Shown: positions 38,107 to 46,217 of the stretch, one piece after another
How positions within the stretch are numbered: the stretch's first letter is position 1
How the letters are laid out: each line of letters begins with the position of its first letter
Source of the DNA: Pseudomonas sp. N040
Lineage (GTDB): Bacteria > Pseudomonadota > Gammaproteobacteria > Pseudomonadales > Pseudomonadaceae
Length of the DNA: 64,000 bases
Direction of reading: 5' to 3'
Assembly: GCF_015637705.1 (NCBI RefSeq)
Contig: NZ_JADOBE010000007.1
Coordinates: 62,001 to 126,000, forward strand
The notes under the pieces: generated by a model
Told to the model about the DNA's origin: nothing
The model's input: only the letters and a program-made list of their open reading frames with translations
Databases searched by the model: none
Translations under genes and position numbers: made by a program

Positions 38107-40220
38107 AGCAGACCCTCAAGCAACTCAGCGACAGCCAGGCCGGCACGGCGCCAATGGACCTGGCGCCGGCCCGCGCCGGCAGCCAGAACCTGCTGCTGCA
38201 GCTCGACCTGTGGGTGGCGCGCGGCTGGCTGCGGGCGCTCGATCGGGCCTTTGCCGCATTCGTCCTCGAACTGGATCCGCAGGCCCCGCCGAGCGTGCTG
38301 CTGGCCGCCGCGCTGGCCAGTTTCCAGCTGGGCCGTGGCCATTCCTGCCTGGACTTGCAGGCGACCCTGCAGGCGCCGGACCTGGGCCTGACGCCGGCAA
38401 CTGGCAGCGCGCAGGGCGGAGCGCTGCCGTCCAGCCTGCTCGCTGGCCTCGACCTGCCAGGCTGGCGCCAGGCCCTGGTGGCCAGTTCGCTGGTGGAAGA
38501 CCACGACAGTGCCAGGCATTACCCGGAGCGGCCGCTGGTGCTGGCCGGCCAGCGCCTGTACCTGCGCCGCTACTGGAACTACGAGCGCAGCATCGCCCGG
38601 GCGCTAAGCCAGCGTCTGCGCCTGCCCGCCAGCGCGCCGGAGGATCTGGCCGCGCGGCTGGCCGCACTGTTCCCTGCGCCCTTACAGGCTGATGGCGAGC
38701 GCCTCTGCGACTGGCAAAAGCTGGCCTGCGCGATGGCCGCGCGCGGCAACTTCAGCGTGATCACCGGCGGCCCCGGCACCGGCAAGACCACGTCGGTGGT
38801 GCGCCTGCTGGGACTGCTGCAGACCCCGGCCGTGGCCGCCGGCAAGCCGCTGCGTATGCGCCTGGCGGCGCCCACCGGCAAGGCCGCGGCGCGGCTGTCG
38901 GAGTCGATCGGCCGCGCGGTCAGCGAGCTGCAGGTGGCGGACGCCGTGCGCCAGGCGATCCCGACCGAGGTAGCCACCCTGCATCGCCTGCTCGGCAGCC
39001 GCCCGGACACGCGCAACTTCACGCATCACCAGGGCAATCCACTGGCCCTGGATGTGCTGGTGGTCGACGAAGCCTCGATGATCGACCTGGAAATGATGGC
39101 CTGCCTGCTTGATGCCTTGCCGCTGTCCGCGCGGCTGATCATGCTCGGCGACAAGGACCAGCTGGCCTCGGTGGACGCCGGCGCGGTGCTCGGCGACCTC
39201 TGCGGCGCCGCCGAGCGCGGTGGCTACAGCGCGCAGACCAGCGCCTGGCTGAGCGCCGTGACCGGCGAACATCTGGCAGCCGAAGGCCTGCAGGCGGCCG
39301 CGGGGGAGGGCGATGCGCTGGCCCAGCAGACCGTGATGCTGCGTTATTCGCGGCGTTTCGACGCCAACCGCGGCATCGGCCGCCTGGCGCGCCTGGTCAA
39401 CCAGAAGCAACCGGCGCAAGCGCGCAAGCTGCTGGACGAGCAGCCGGAACAGCTCTTCGACCTGCAGCTGCGCGGCGAGCAGGACCACGCCCTGACGCGC
39501 CTGATCGTCGACGGCCATCCGGCTGCCGCCGGCGCGCCGCCCGGTTACCGGCATTATCTCGAACAGCTGCAACACCTGCGGCCGGCGCCCGGGACTGCCT
39601 GGGACAGCCCGGCCTGGGGCCTCTGGGCCGGCCAGGTGCTCGGCGCCTTCGATGCGTTCCGCGTGCTCTGCGCGCTGCGCCTCGGGCCCTGGGGCGTCGA
39701 GGGCCTGAACCAGCGCGTGGCGGCCGAACTCCAGCGTCAGGGCCTGATCGGCAGCGAGCATGGCTGGTACGAGGGACGGCCGGTACTGGTGACGCGCAAC
39801 GACTACAGCCTGGGGCTGATGAACGGCGATATCGGCATCGCCCTCGACCTGCCGGCGGCGGATCCCGGCGCTCCCGGCCAGCTCAAGCTGCGCGTGGCCT
39901 TCCCGCGCAACGACGGCAGTGGCGGTGTGCGCTTCGTGCTGCCGAGCCGGCTGGCGGAGGTCGAAACCGTGTACGCGATGACGGTGCACAAGTCACAGGG
40001 CTCGGAGTTCACCCACACCGCCCTGGTGCTGCCGGACTCGCCCAATCCGGTGCTGACCAAGGAACTGCTCTACACCGGGATCACCCGCGCCAGGCAGTGG
40101 TTCAGCCTGGTGGAGGCGGCTGCCGGCGTCTTCGAGGGGGCGGTGGGCAAGAACGTCCAGCGGGTCAGCGGGCTGGCGCTGCAGTTGCAGGCAGAACTGG
40201 CCGGCAGCGGGCAAGACTGA
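38103..40220 (+). CDS. recD: Exodeoxyribonuclease V alpha chain RecD
   Basis: The fast 5'-3' SF1B helicase subunit, 705 residues. Walker A GGPGTGKTT is near residue 220, the Walker B/DEAD region LVVDEASMIDLEMM near 319, and VYAMTVHKSQGSEF near residue 625 marks the 2B region; LLYTGITRAR is the last helicase motif. It overlaps recB in an ATGA, so the three subunits are coupled in translation. Confidence 0.96.
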   Translation: MKQTLKQLSDSQAGTAPMDLAPARAGSQNLLLQLDLWVARGWLRALDRAFAAFVLELDPQAPPSVLLAAALASFQLGRGHSCLDLQATLQAPDLGLTPATGSAQGGALPSSLLAGLDLPGWRQALVASSLVEDHDSARHYPERPLVLAGQRLYLRRYWNYERSIARALSQRLRLPASAPEDLAARLAALFPAPLQADGERLCDWQKLACAMAARGNFSVITGGPGTGKTTSVVRLLGLLQTPAVAAGKPLRMRLAAPTGKAAARLSESIGRAVSELQVADAVRQAIPTEVATLHRLLGSRPDTRNFTHHQGNPLALDVLVVDEASMIDLEMMACLLDALPLSARLIMLGDKDQLASVDAGAVLGDLCGAAERGGYSAQTSAWLSAVTGEHLAAEGLQAAAGEGDALAQQTVMLRYSRRFDANRGIGRLARLVNQKQPAQARKLLDEQPEQLFDLQLRGEQDHALTRLIVDGHPAAAGAPPGYRHYLEQLQHLRPAPGTAWDSPAWGLWAGQVLGAFDAFRVLCALRLGPWGVEGLNQRVAAELQRQGLIGSEHGWYEGRPVLVTRNDYSLGLMNGDIGIALDLPAADPGAPGQLKLRVAFPRNDGSGGVRFVLPSRLAEVETVYAMTVHKSQGSEFTHTALVLPDSPNPVLTKELLYTGITRARQWFSLVEAAAGVFEGAVGKNVQRVSGLALQLQAELAGSGQD

Positions 40221-40264
40221 GGGGGCCGCCAGGGCAGGCCCGGCGCGGGATTGGCGGGCGCGGA

Positions 40265-40291
40265 AACAAAAAGCCCCACGCGAAGTGGGGC
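40265..40291 (-). terminator. Rho-independent terminator after the small lipoprotein gene
   Basis: On the minus strand GCCCCAC and GTGGGGC arms with a short loop are followed by TTTTTG. It lies between recD and the lipoprotein and may also end recCBD transcription. Confidence 0.8.
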
Positions 40292-40314
40292 CTGCTGCTG
40301 GCGGCGCGGCGCGA

Positions 40315-40524
40315 TCAGCGCTCGAGGATCTGCTTGACCGAGGTCTTCTCGACTTGCTGGTCACGTCCTTCGCCGTCTTCAAAGCGGTACATGCCGGTCT
40401 TTTCATCCAGTTTGGGCTTGCTGCTGGTGGTGATCAGCTGGCCGTCGGTGGTGGAAATGATGTATTCGTGGGAACAGGCGGTGAGGCTGAGTACACAGCA
40501 GGCCGCGAGAATCAGTTTGCGCAT
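40315..40524 (-). CDS. YgdI/YgdR-like small lipoprotein
   Basis: A 69-residue protein with a lipoprotein signal peptide (MRKLILAACCVLSLTAC, lipobox LTAC with Cys17) and a short beta domain, YIISTTDGQLITTSSKPKLDEKTGMYRFED, typical of the YgdI/YgdR family. It is predicted to sit in an envelope membrane. The role of the family is unknown. An AGGAAA ribosome site precedes the start. Confidence 0.88.
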   Translation of the reverse strand: MRKLILAACCVLSLTACSHEYIISTTDGQLITTSSKPKLDEKTGMYRFEDGEGRDQQVEKTSVKQILER

Positions 40525-40662
40525 GGTGGTTTCCTGGATGGCTGAACAGGCAATCGTGATCGGAGCGGCCGCTAAGCTAACGATTTTCTAGCGGCTTGCC
40601 AATTACCCTTATCATTGGCGGATTATCGGCCAGCTGGCCCGCCTTGCTTCCAGGAGTAGTGC

Positions 40663-41277
40663 TTGTTCCCGGTTTTTTCGCGTAATCCCTTGCCACTGGC
40701 CGCGCTGCTGGCCTGCCTCGGCGCAGCGCCGGTGGCGCTGGCCTGTCCGGCCGGCGAGTCCAGGGTTTGCCTGATCTCCTGCCTGTGCGTGCCCGGCAGC
40801 CAGGAGCAGATCGGCCCCCTCTACGAAGACCTCAGCCGGATGGCCGCCCGCGGGCTGCAAGCCTGGCTGGAAAATGCCCGGAGCAGCGCCGCCGCGGGGC
40901 GGACCTACGGCATTCCGCTGAATATCCGCGCCCAACTGGAGCCTTACTACCCCATTCAGGTGCTGGATAGCGCGCGCTACCAGGTCGGTGACGCGGCGCA
41001 GATCAACGCCGCCAACAGCATGTTGCAGAACCCCGATGTGAATGCCGTGACGCTGGTCGACATCATCGTCTTTCGCCACGCAGAGGATGCCCTGCACAAT
41101 GTCGCGCTCTGGGCCCATGAGCTCAAGCATGTGCAGCAGTACCAGGAATGGGGGGCCAGCGGCTTTGCCACCCGCTATGTGCGCGACTACACCCAGGTCG
41201 AGGCACCGGCGTATGACATCCAGAACCAGGTGACGCAAGCCTTGCGCCACAATCTGGCGCAACTGCGGAATCCGTGA
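40663..41277 (+). CDS. Secreted DUF4157-like putative metallopeptidase
   Basis: A 204-residue protein with a signal peptide (residues 1-27, cleavage likely after VALA). The segment NVALWAHELKHVQQYQEWGASGFA carries an HExxH-type zinc site in the form HELKHVQQY (about residue 150), as in DUF4157/eCIS-core-type proteins. Other cysteines (CLISCLCVPG) could form disulfides. I chose TTG at 40663 because AGGAG lies six bases before it and the product then begins with the signal peptide; no ATG gives a similar N-terminus. Substrate and partner are unknown; there are no injection-system genes nearby. Confidence 0.65.
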   Translation: MFPVFSRNPLPLAALLACLGAAPVALACPAGESRVCLISCLCVPGSQEQIGPLYEDLSRMAARGLQAWLENARSSAAAGRTYGIPLNIRAQLEPYYPIQVLDSARYQVGDAAQINAANSMLQNPDVNAVTLVDIIVFRHAEDALHNVALWAHELKHVQQYQEWGASGFATRYVRDYTQVEAPAYDIQNQVTQALRHNLAQLRNP

Positions 41278-41315
41278 TACGGCCTTGATTGGCAGGAGCG
41301 GCGCTCTCGCCGCGA

Positions 41316-41725
41316 TCAAGCCAGCTCCGCGCAACCGGTCTGCTTCTGCCAGGGCTTGGCCGCATGATTGGCCAGTTTGGCCAGGGTCTTGCTGCCGGCA
41401 ATGCCGACCCCTACCGGGATACCGGTCTTCTGCTGCACTTCGGCCCGCAGCGAAGGCCCAGTGCCTCAAGCTGCTCGGGCAGGCCACTGAGGTCGGTGAA
41501 GGCTTCGTCGATGCTGTACACCTCGATGGCCGGCAGGCGCGTCTCCAGGATGCTCATCACCCGCTTGCTCATCTCGCCGTACAGCGCGTAGTTGATGCTG
41601 AACACGGCAATCCCGTGGCGCTTGAGGTCGTGGCGGATTTCATGGAACAGCGCGCCCATTTTGACGAAGGGTTTGGCTTCGGCGGAGCGGGCGATCACGC
41701 AGCCGTCATTGCTTCTGAATGATGC
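41316..41725 (-). pseudogene. umuC: umuC remnant (DNA polymerase V catalytic subunit)
   Basis: A fragment of a Y-family polymerase. From 41725 downward the frame reads SNDGCVIARSAEAKP and then FSINYALYGEMSKRVM and VYSIDEAFTDLSGLP, which match the polymerase palm of UmuC. Homology begins abruptly near residue 30 of the family, so the start is missing. A frameshift lies near 41440; the other frame continues EVQQKTGIPVGVGIAGSKTLAKLANHAAK and stops at 41316, about 300 residues before the usual end. It cannot make a working polymerase. Its natural partner, umuD, is also broken at 44189. Confidence 0.85.
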
Positions 41726-41741
41726 TTACTGTTAGTAAGCC
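41725..41741. promoter_or_regulatory. 17-base palindrome at the umuC breakpoint
   Basis: Seven-base arms GCTTACT and AGTAAGC flank GTT. It sits at the point where umuC homology ends. TetR-type operators have this form, but it could also be a junction relic; no regulator gene is visible nearby. Confidence 0.4.
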
Positions 41742-42201
41742 AGTAACACCCCGAAAATCAATGATGTTGAAGAACTAGCAGTTTTTACGGGAAATCGAGA
41801 GCAGAACAACGCTCATCCCCAATAAAATTGCTCATCTCCGTGATGACACCGAATCGGGTAGCTGACTCAAATCTACCCACTGCGGCCATTGCACTTCGTA
41901 AGTTGATGACCGGAGCCGCCTCATTGCTGCCACTCAGCCACCGACTCGACCAAGACAGCCCACGACCCAAAACGGAATTCAAAACGATCAGACTGACCAC
42001 CTCACAGCGGCCACTCACTGATGTCAGCTATCTGGTGCCGGATGTCTTGAATGCAGCGCTTGCCGACACCGGGCTACGCCAGCTTTATGGAACCCGGATT
42101 TCCCCGCACCTGGGAGTAAGAAAGGCCACTACCGACAACCACTCTTTTGCGGATGTGGGGGCCTTTCCTCAAGGTAGCGGCTACGGCAACCGCAGCAAAA
42201 A
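41742..42201. other. 460-base stretch without a convincing gene
   Basis: It holds short open frames on both strands (for example 41828-42307 plus and 41785-42018 minus) that lack a clear ribosome site and recognisable similarity. Composition is less GC-rich than the neighbouring core genes. It lies inside the segment that interrupts umuDC and could be decayed mobile DNA, but I see no transposase motif or terminal repeat. Confidence 0.5.
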
Positions 42202-42873
42202 TCAGCGGACCCCGTATTTAGCCTGGACGGAAGCGATGAATTTGGGCCACTCGACGGCTCGTTGCGCTGCTATCGACTGTACATGCGGCCTCTCGCCCAG
42301 GCGCTGAAGCAAATCGGCGGCTTCAGGGAAGTCGGCCAGAAAATCGATCTCAAAAAGTTTCTTGCCGACTGATACTCCAAATTGAACGGAGTAAAAGAAC
42401 ACGATATCGGCCAAGGTGAAGGAGTCGCCTGCCAGGTAGGGTGAGAACTTCGCGTGTCGCTTCAGCGTTGCAAAACCGGCGATCAATTCGTCGCGAGCCT
42501 TGGCTTTGATGGCATCCGGACACTTCGCACCGAACAGGGCCTCCGGATAGCAACTGCGTGCCGGCAACTCAATGTACAGCTCAAGCTCTTTCATCAAAGC
42601 TCGCACACGGGCCTTCTCAACTGGGTCCTTGGGAAGCAGCGGAACACCATCGGTTGCTTCTTCAATATATTCGAGCAGGACGCTGCTTTCGTTCAGATAG
42701 CCGTTGGGCGTTTCCATGAACGGTACTTTGCCGCGCGGGCTTTTGGCGAGGAATTCGGGACTTTGGTCCGGATAGGTCAACACAAATTCGAAGGGTACGC
42801 CTTTTTCGAGCAGCGCCAGATGCACCATGTTGACGTAATTGCTGGACGGGAAACCGTAAAGTTTGAGCATCAT
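42202..42873 (-). CDS. Glutathione S-transferase family protein
   Basis: A 223-residue cytosolic GST-fold protein. The N-terminal thioredoxin-like domain starts MMLKLYGFPSSNYVNMVHLALLEKG, with SSN in the position of the catalytic Ser/Cys region, then GKVPFME (cis-Pro) and ESSVLLEYIEE (glutathione gamma-Glu contact). The all-helical C-terminal domain includes FTLADIVFFYSV. A GAGGA site precedes ATG at 42873. It follows the reductase gene by 23 bases on the same strand, forming a two-gene operon that interrupts umuDC. Together they suggest handling of electrophiles or quinones; the substrate is unknown. Confidence 0.9.
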   Translation of the reverse strand: MMLKLYGFPSSNYVNMVHLALLEKGVPFEFVLTYPDQSPEFLAKSPRGKVPFMETPNGYLNESSVLLEYIEEATDGVPLLPKDPVEKARVRALMKELELYIELPARSCYPEALFGAKCPDAIKAKARDELIAGFATLKRHAKFSPYLAGDSFTLADIVFFYSVQFGVSVGKKLFEIDFLADFPEAADLLQRLGERPHVQSIAAQRAVEWPKFIASVQAKYGVR

Positions 42874-42896
42874 TTTTTCCTCGTATTTCGTGAGTA

Positions 42897-44042
42897 TCAA
42901 GCTGACAGGCCTTTTGAAGGATTGATCAGGTATTTGCCCCCGGTGGCGCGCTGGCTGTAGATAGCAATTTCATCGAGATGGAGCGCTTCGGCCAGTGACA
43001 CCTCACGCGTGTAGTGGCCTGCGAACACCGTCTTCAGATTGGCCAGCACGTACGCCTGCATCTGCGCCCGTTCGCTGGCGCTAAGGGTTTGCATGTAATG
43101 CGTTAGCAACCAACCACTGATGCCAAAGGCCAAACCGAAGTTGAGCCGGATGGTGGTCGGGGAACGATCCAGCACCCCGTAGAGATACGCTTGCTTGCGT
43201 GTTGCCGAGCCATAGCGGCTGTAGGGCTCGGCTTTGATCAGTGACTGCTCCATGATGGCCATGACCTGCGTCAGCAAATCGCCCCCGCCAATCGGATCGA
43301 ACACCAACGTCGCCCCCGTGGCGGCAATGGCTTGGGTAAGATCCTGGATGAAATTTGGCGAGGAGGAATTGCAGACCCACTCAGCACCCATTTCCTTGAG
43401 CAGATCGACCTGCGCCTGACTACGAACAATGTTCACCAGACTGATGTTTTCTTTCTGGCACAGCTTGATCAGCATCTGTCCGAGATTGCTCGCCGCGACG
43501 GTATGGACAAGCGCCTTGTGCCCCTCTTTACGCATCACGTCGACCATGCAAACGGCCGTGAGCGGGTTGACAAAAATTGCGGCCCCGTCAGCAGCCGTAC
43601 AGTCGGCTGGCAGTGCGACACATTGCGCTGCCTTGGCACAGCGATATTGCGAATACATCTCGCCACCGAATGTGGCTACCGTCTTGCCAAGCAATGCTTG
43701 TGCTTCGGGTGATTGGCCAGCTTTTACCACCACGCCGGCACCTTCATTGCCCACGGGCATCGACTGATTGAGTCGGCCTTGCATGGCGGGCATCGCCGCC
43801 GCCGGCACGGTGGCAGTGACAACCGGAAATTCTGCTGTTCCGGACGCTTTCGCAGTCTTCATGTCTGCTGCGCCAAACAGCAGGTTGAAATCGGACGGGT
43901 TGAGTGGTGCTGCCTCAACCCGGATGATCACTTCATCTGCTGCGGGCTCGGCGACGGGAACTTGCCGCAGGGACAATTCCAGCTCTCCACTGTCTTTGAT
44001 TAAAGAGTGCAGTTGCAATCCTGTGGTCGCTGGCTGTGTCAT
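42897..44042 (-). CDS. Zinc-independent MDR-family NAD(P)H quinone reductase-like protein
   Basis: A 381-residue medium-chain dehydrogenase/reductase. It has VEAAPLNPSDFNLLFG near residue 45, MPVGNEGAGVVVKAG near residue 95, and the cofactor region ALVHTVAASNLGQMLIKLC near residue 185, with LVFDPIGGGDLL later. The classic GxGxxG is degenerate (AASNLG), as in some quinone-reductase-like members. No structural zinc cysteine quartet is seen. It is the first gene of the operon with the GST. Base composition is less GC-rich than the umu remnants at both sides, consistent with transfer. Confidence 0.85.
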   Translation of the reverse strand: MTQPATTGLQLHSLIKDSGELELSLRQVPVAEPAADEVIIRVEAAPLNPSDFNLLFGAADMKTAKASGTAEFPVVTATVPAAAMPAMQGRLNQSMPVGNEGAGVVVKAGQSPEAQALLGKTVATFGGEMYSQYRCAKAAQCVALPADCTAADGAAIFVNPLTAVCMVDVMRKEGHKALVHTVAASNLGQMLIKLCQKENISLVNIVRSQAQVDLLKEMGAEWVCNSSSPNFIQDLTQAIAATGATLVFDPIGGGDLLTQVMAIMEQSLIKAEPYSRYGSATRKQAYLYGVLDRSPTTIRLNFGLAFGISGWLLTHYMQTLSASERAQMQAYVLANLKTVFAGHYTREVSLAEALHLDEIAIYSQRATGGKYLINPSKGLSA

Positions 44043-44188
44043 GGCATTCCTTGTTGATGGCTATTAGATTCGGCAGGTCTACGCGTTCTCGCGGCCCATC
44101 CGCAAACAAAGGTAGTAGATTCAGACAAATCACTACGGAGGAATATCAGTTTTCCGCAATTTGTGAATTTGCTCGACGATCCTGGCAA

Positions 44189-44568
44189 CCAGACCAGCAG
44201 CTCGTCGCCTTCCATGACATAGCGCGGGTTATCCGAGCGCAGGATGATCTGCCGGCCTTCGCGACCCAGGCGCTTGACGAAGACTTCGCCATTCAGGCTG
44301 GCGACGATCACATCGCCCGGCTGGGCGCCGAGTGCGCGGCTGACGATCAGCAGGTCCTCGTCGAAGATTCCCGCGTCCTGCATGCTTTCCCGGAAACCCG
44401 GACGATGTAGGCGTGCGGAGCCTGGATCTCGAGCAGCTCGTCCAGCGAGATCATCTGCTCCATGTGATCCAGCGCCGGGCAGGGAAACCCGGCCGGTACC
44501 CTGGCCTCGAAGAGGGGCAAGAGAGAAGCGGCCGGTTCGCTCGAGCCAAGCAGCAGGGCATTGCTCAT
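44189..44568 (-). pseudogene. umuD: umuD remnant (LexA-like autoprotease subunit of DNA polymerase V)
   Basis: The N-terminal part reads PLFEARVPAGFPCPALDHMEQMISLDELLEI and VRVSGK, and after a one-base shift near 44392 it continues SMQDAGIFDEDLLIVSRAL with the catalytic-region serine, then EVFVKRL, LRSDNPRYVMEGDELLVW. Homology ends at the Trp codon (44189-44191), about ten residues before the usual end, where foreign sequence begins. So the gene has both a frameshift and a lost C-terminus. The LexA box upstream is intact. Confidence 0.85.
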
Positions 44569-44586
44569 GATGGGGCCGCCCTGATG

Positions 44587-44602
44587 CTGGTCATGCATAC
44601 AG
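44587..44602 (-). promoter_or_regulatory. LexA (SOS) box upstream of the umuD remnant
   Basis: On the minus strand CTGTATGCATGACCAG: both CTG and CAG half-site ends with the ten-base spacing of gamma-proteobacterial LexA boxes. It ends 19 bases before the likely umuD start at 44568. Confidence 0.8.
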
Positions 44603-44768
44603 TATTCTTGCTGGCGGGCAAGTCCAAGTCAGGACTGCCGCCCGGCGGATACGGCACTGGCCACGCCGGCTTGTTGATCTGCGGCATTGACCGCCGCCAT
44701 TGAAAGGTAAAAGCTGCACGCATAGACTTGCGCCCGCATTTTCCAGTGCCATCTCAAAGGACTCCCAC

Positions 44769-45608
44769 ATGATCAAGAAATGCCTGTTTCCGGCCGCCGG
44801 TTACGGTACCCGCTTCCTGCCTGCGACCAAGGCCATGCCCAAGGAAATGCTGCCGGTGGTCAACAAGCCACTGATCCAGTACGGCGTGGAAGAGGCGCTG
44901 GAAGCCGGGCTGAAGGAAATCGCCATGGTCACCGGGCGTGGCAAGCGTGCACTGGAAGACCACTTCGACATCAGTTACGAGCTGGAACACCAGATCAAGG
45001 GCACCGACAAGGAGAAATACCTGGTCGGCATTCGTCGCCTGATCGAGGAGTGCTCGTTTTCCTACACGCGTCAGGTCGAGATGAAGGGCCTGGGCCATGC
45101 CATCCTGTCCGGTCGCCCGCTGATCGGTGACGAACCGTTTGCCGTGGTGCTGGCCGATGACCTGTGTTTCAACATCGACGGCGACGGCGTCCTGCAGCAG
45201 ATGGTCAAGCTGTACAACCAGTTCCGCTGCTCGATCGTGGCCATCCAGGAAGTGCCGGCGGAAGAGGTCTCCAAGTACGGGGTGATCTCCGGGGAAATGA
45301 TTCGCGACGACATCTACCGGGTCAACAGCATGGTGGAAAAACCCAAGCCGGAAGACGCCCCGTCGAATCTGGCGATCATCGGCCGCTATATCCTCACCCC
45401 GGATATCTTCGACCTGATTGAGCAGACCGAACCGGGCAAGGGCGGCGAGATCCAGATCACCGACGCCCTGATGAAGCAGGCCCAGGATGGCTGCGTGATT
45501 GCCTACAAGTTCAAGGGCAAGCGCTTCGACTGCGGTGGCGCCGAGGGCTACATCGAGGCCACCAACTTCTGCTACGAGAAGTTCTACAAGACCGGCAAGG
45601 CGTTCTGA
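44769..45608 (+). CDS. galU: UTP-glucose-1-phosphate uridylyltransferase
   Basis: Makes UDP-glucose for LPS core, trehalose and exopolysaccharides. A 279-residue product with the nucleotide motif FPAAGYGTRFLPATKAMPKEMLPVVNKP (described in parts, residues 8-35), VLADDLC near residue 133, and KFKGKRFDCGGAEGYIEA near the C-terminus. ATG at 44769 is preferred over an earlier in-frame start because it gives the family N-terminus MIKKCLFPAAGYG. A terminator follows. Confidence 0.95.
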   Translation: MIKKCLFPAAGYGTRFLPATKAMPKEMLPVVNKPLIQYGVEEALEAGLKEIAMVTGRGKRALEDHFDISYELEHQIKGTDKEKYLVGIRRLIEECSFSYTRQVEMKGLGHAILSGRPLIGDEPFAVVLADDLCFNIDGDGVLQQMVKLYNQFRCSIVAIQEVPAEEVSKYGVISGEMIRDDIYRVNSMVEKPKPEDAPSNLAIIGRYILTPDIFDLIEQTEPGKGGEIQITDALMKQAQDGCVIAYKFKGKRFDCGGAEGYIEATNFCYEKFYKTGKAF

Positions 45609-45622
45609 GCGCGTCCTGTCTG

Positions 45623-45654
45623 AACAAAGCCACCTGCGGGTGGCTTTGTTTTTG
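45623..45654 (+). terminator. Rho-independent terminator after galU
   Basis: Arms AACAAAGCCACC and GGTGGCTTTGTT with loop TGCG, followed by a T-run. Confidence 0.88.
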
Positions 45655-45662
45655 GCGCTGCA

Positions 45663-45768
45663 CCCGTTATGGGTTGAAGAGCGCTGTCGCAGGGTGGGCT
45701 TTAGCCCACCCTACGCCCACCCTACGCAGGCAAAAGCACGTTCAACCGCTGACACGGACAGCGCCTGT
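45663..45768. repeat. Intergenic inverted-repeat element, copy 2
   Basis: The element downstream of galU. It has GTTATGGGTTGAA at its left, a GGTGGGCTTTAGCCCACC hairpin, an extra GCCCACCCTACGC unit, and GCACGTTCAACCGCTGAC at its right. Both flanks match the 13.4 kb copy in inverted orientation, so the copies are related over about 100 bases. Confidence 0.75.
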
Positions 45769-45779
45769 TGATAGCCGGC

Positions 45780-46202
45780 TCAGGGTATCGACATCGCCTC
45801 GGAACCAGGCCCCAGCGGCTGGCCGTAGCTGAACTCGACATAATTGCCGGCCGGGTCGCGCAGGCCGCAGTAGTAGCCCACCGGATAGGGCTCATCGCGT
45901 GGCGGCCAGATCAGGCAGCCTGCCTCGGCGGCTTGCCGCGCGATGGCATCCACCGCCGCGCGGCTGTCGACGGCAAAGCCGAAATGGCTGTAATCGGTGT
46001 CCGGCAGGTTGCGGTCGATGCCGCCGGGCATGATCACGAAGATGAACTGGTGCTCCTTGCCCGGCTCGCTCATCCAGACTATTTTCGCGCCCTTGCCGGC
46101 GCGCTCGTGGATCACCTGCATGCCGCAGAACTGCCGGTAGAACTCGATGCAGGCCTGCAGGTCGGGCACATGCAGGGCCAGATGGGTCAGGGTAGGGCGC
46201 AT
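45780..46202 (-). CDS. VOC (glyoxalase/dioxygenase) superfamily protein
   Basis: A 140-residue vicinal-oxygen-chelate protein. The first beta-alpha-beta module starts LTHLALHVPDLQACIEFYRQFCGM with the metal-ligand His, HQFIFVIM and HFGFAVDS supply further ligand positions, and the acidic ligand is in AGNYVEFSYG. It could be a lactoylglutathione-lyase-like or resistance-type protein; the substrate is unknown. It is followed on the same strand by nothing close, and preceded by the copper chaperone gene 15 bases upstream, so the two may be cotranscribed. Confidence 0.85.
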   Translation of the reverse strand: MRPTLTHLALHVPDLQACIEFYRQFCGMQVIHERAGKGAKIVWMSEPGKEHQFIFVIMPGGIDRNLPDTDYSHFGFAVDSRAAVDAIARQAAEAGCLIWPPRDEPYPVGYYCGLRDPAGNYVEFSYGQPLGPGSEAMSIP

Positions 46203-46217
46203 GGGCTCACCTCCGGA

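Noticed and set aside
41828-42307. Possible 159-residue gene in the segment between umuC and umuD remnants
   Set aside because: No ribosome site, no recognisable similarity, and its end overlaps the GST gene on the other strand.
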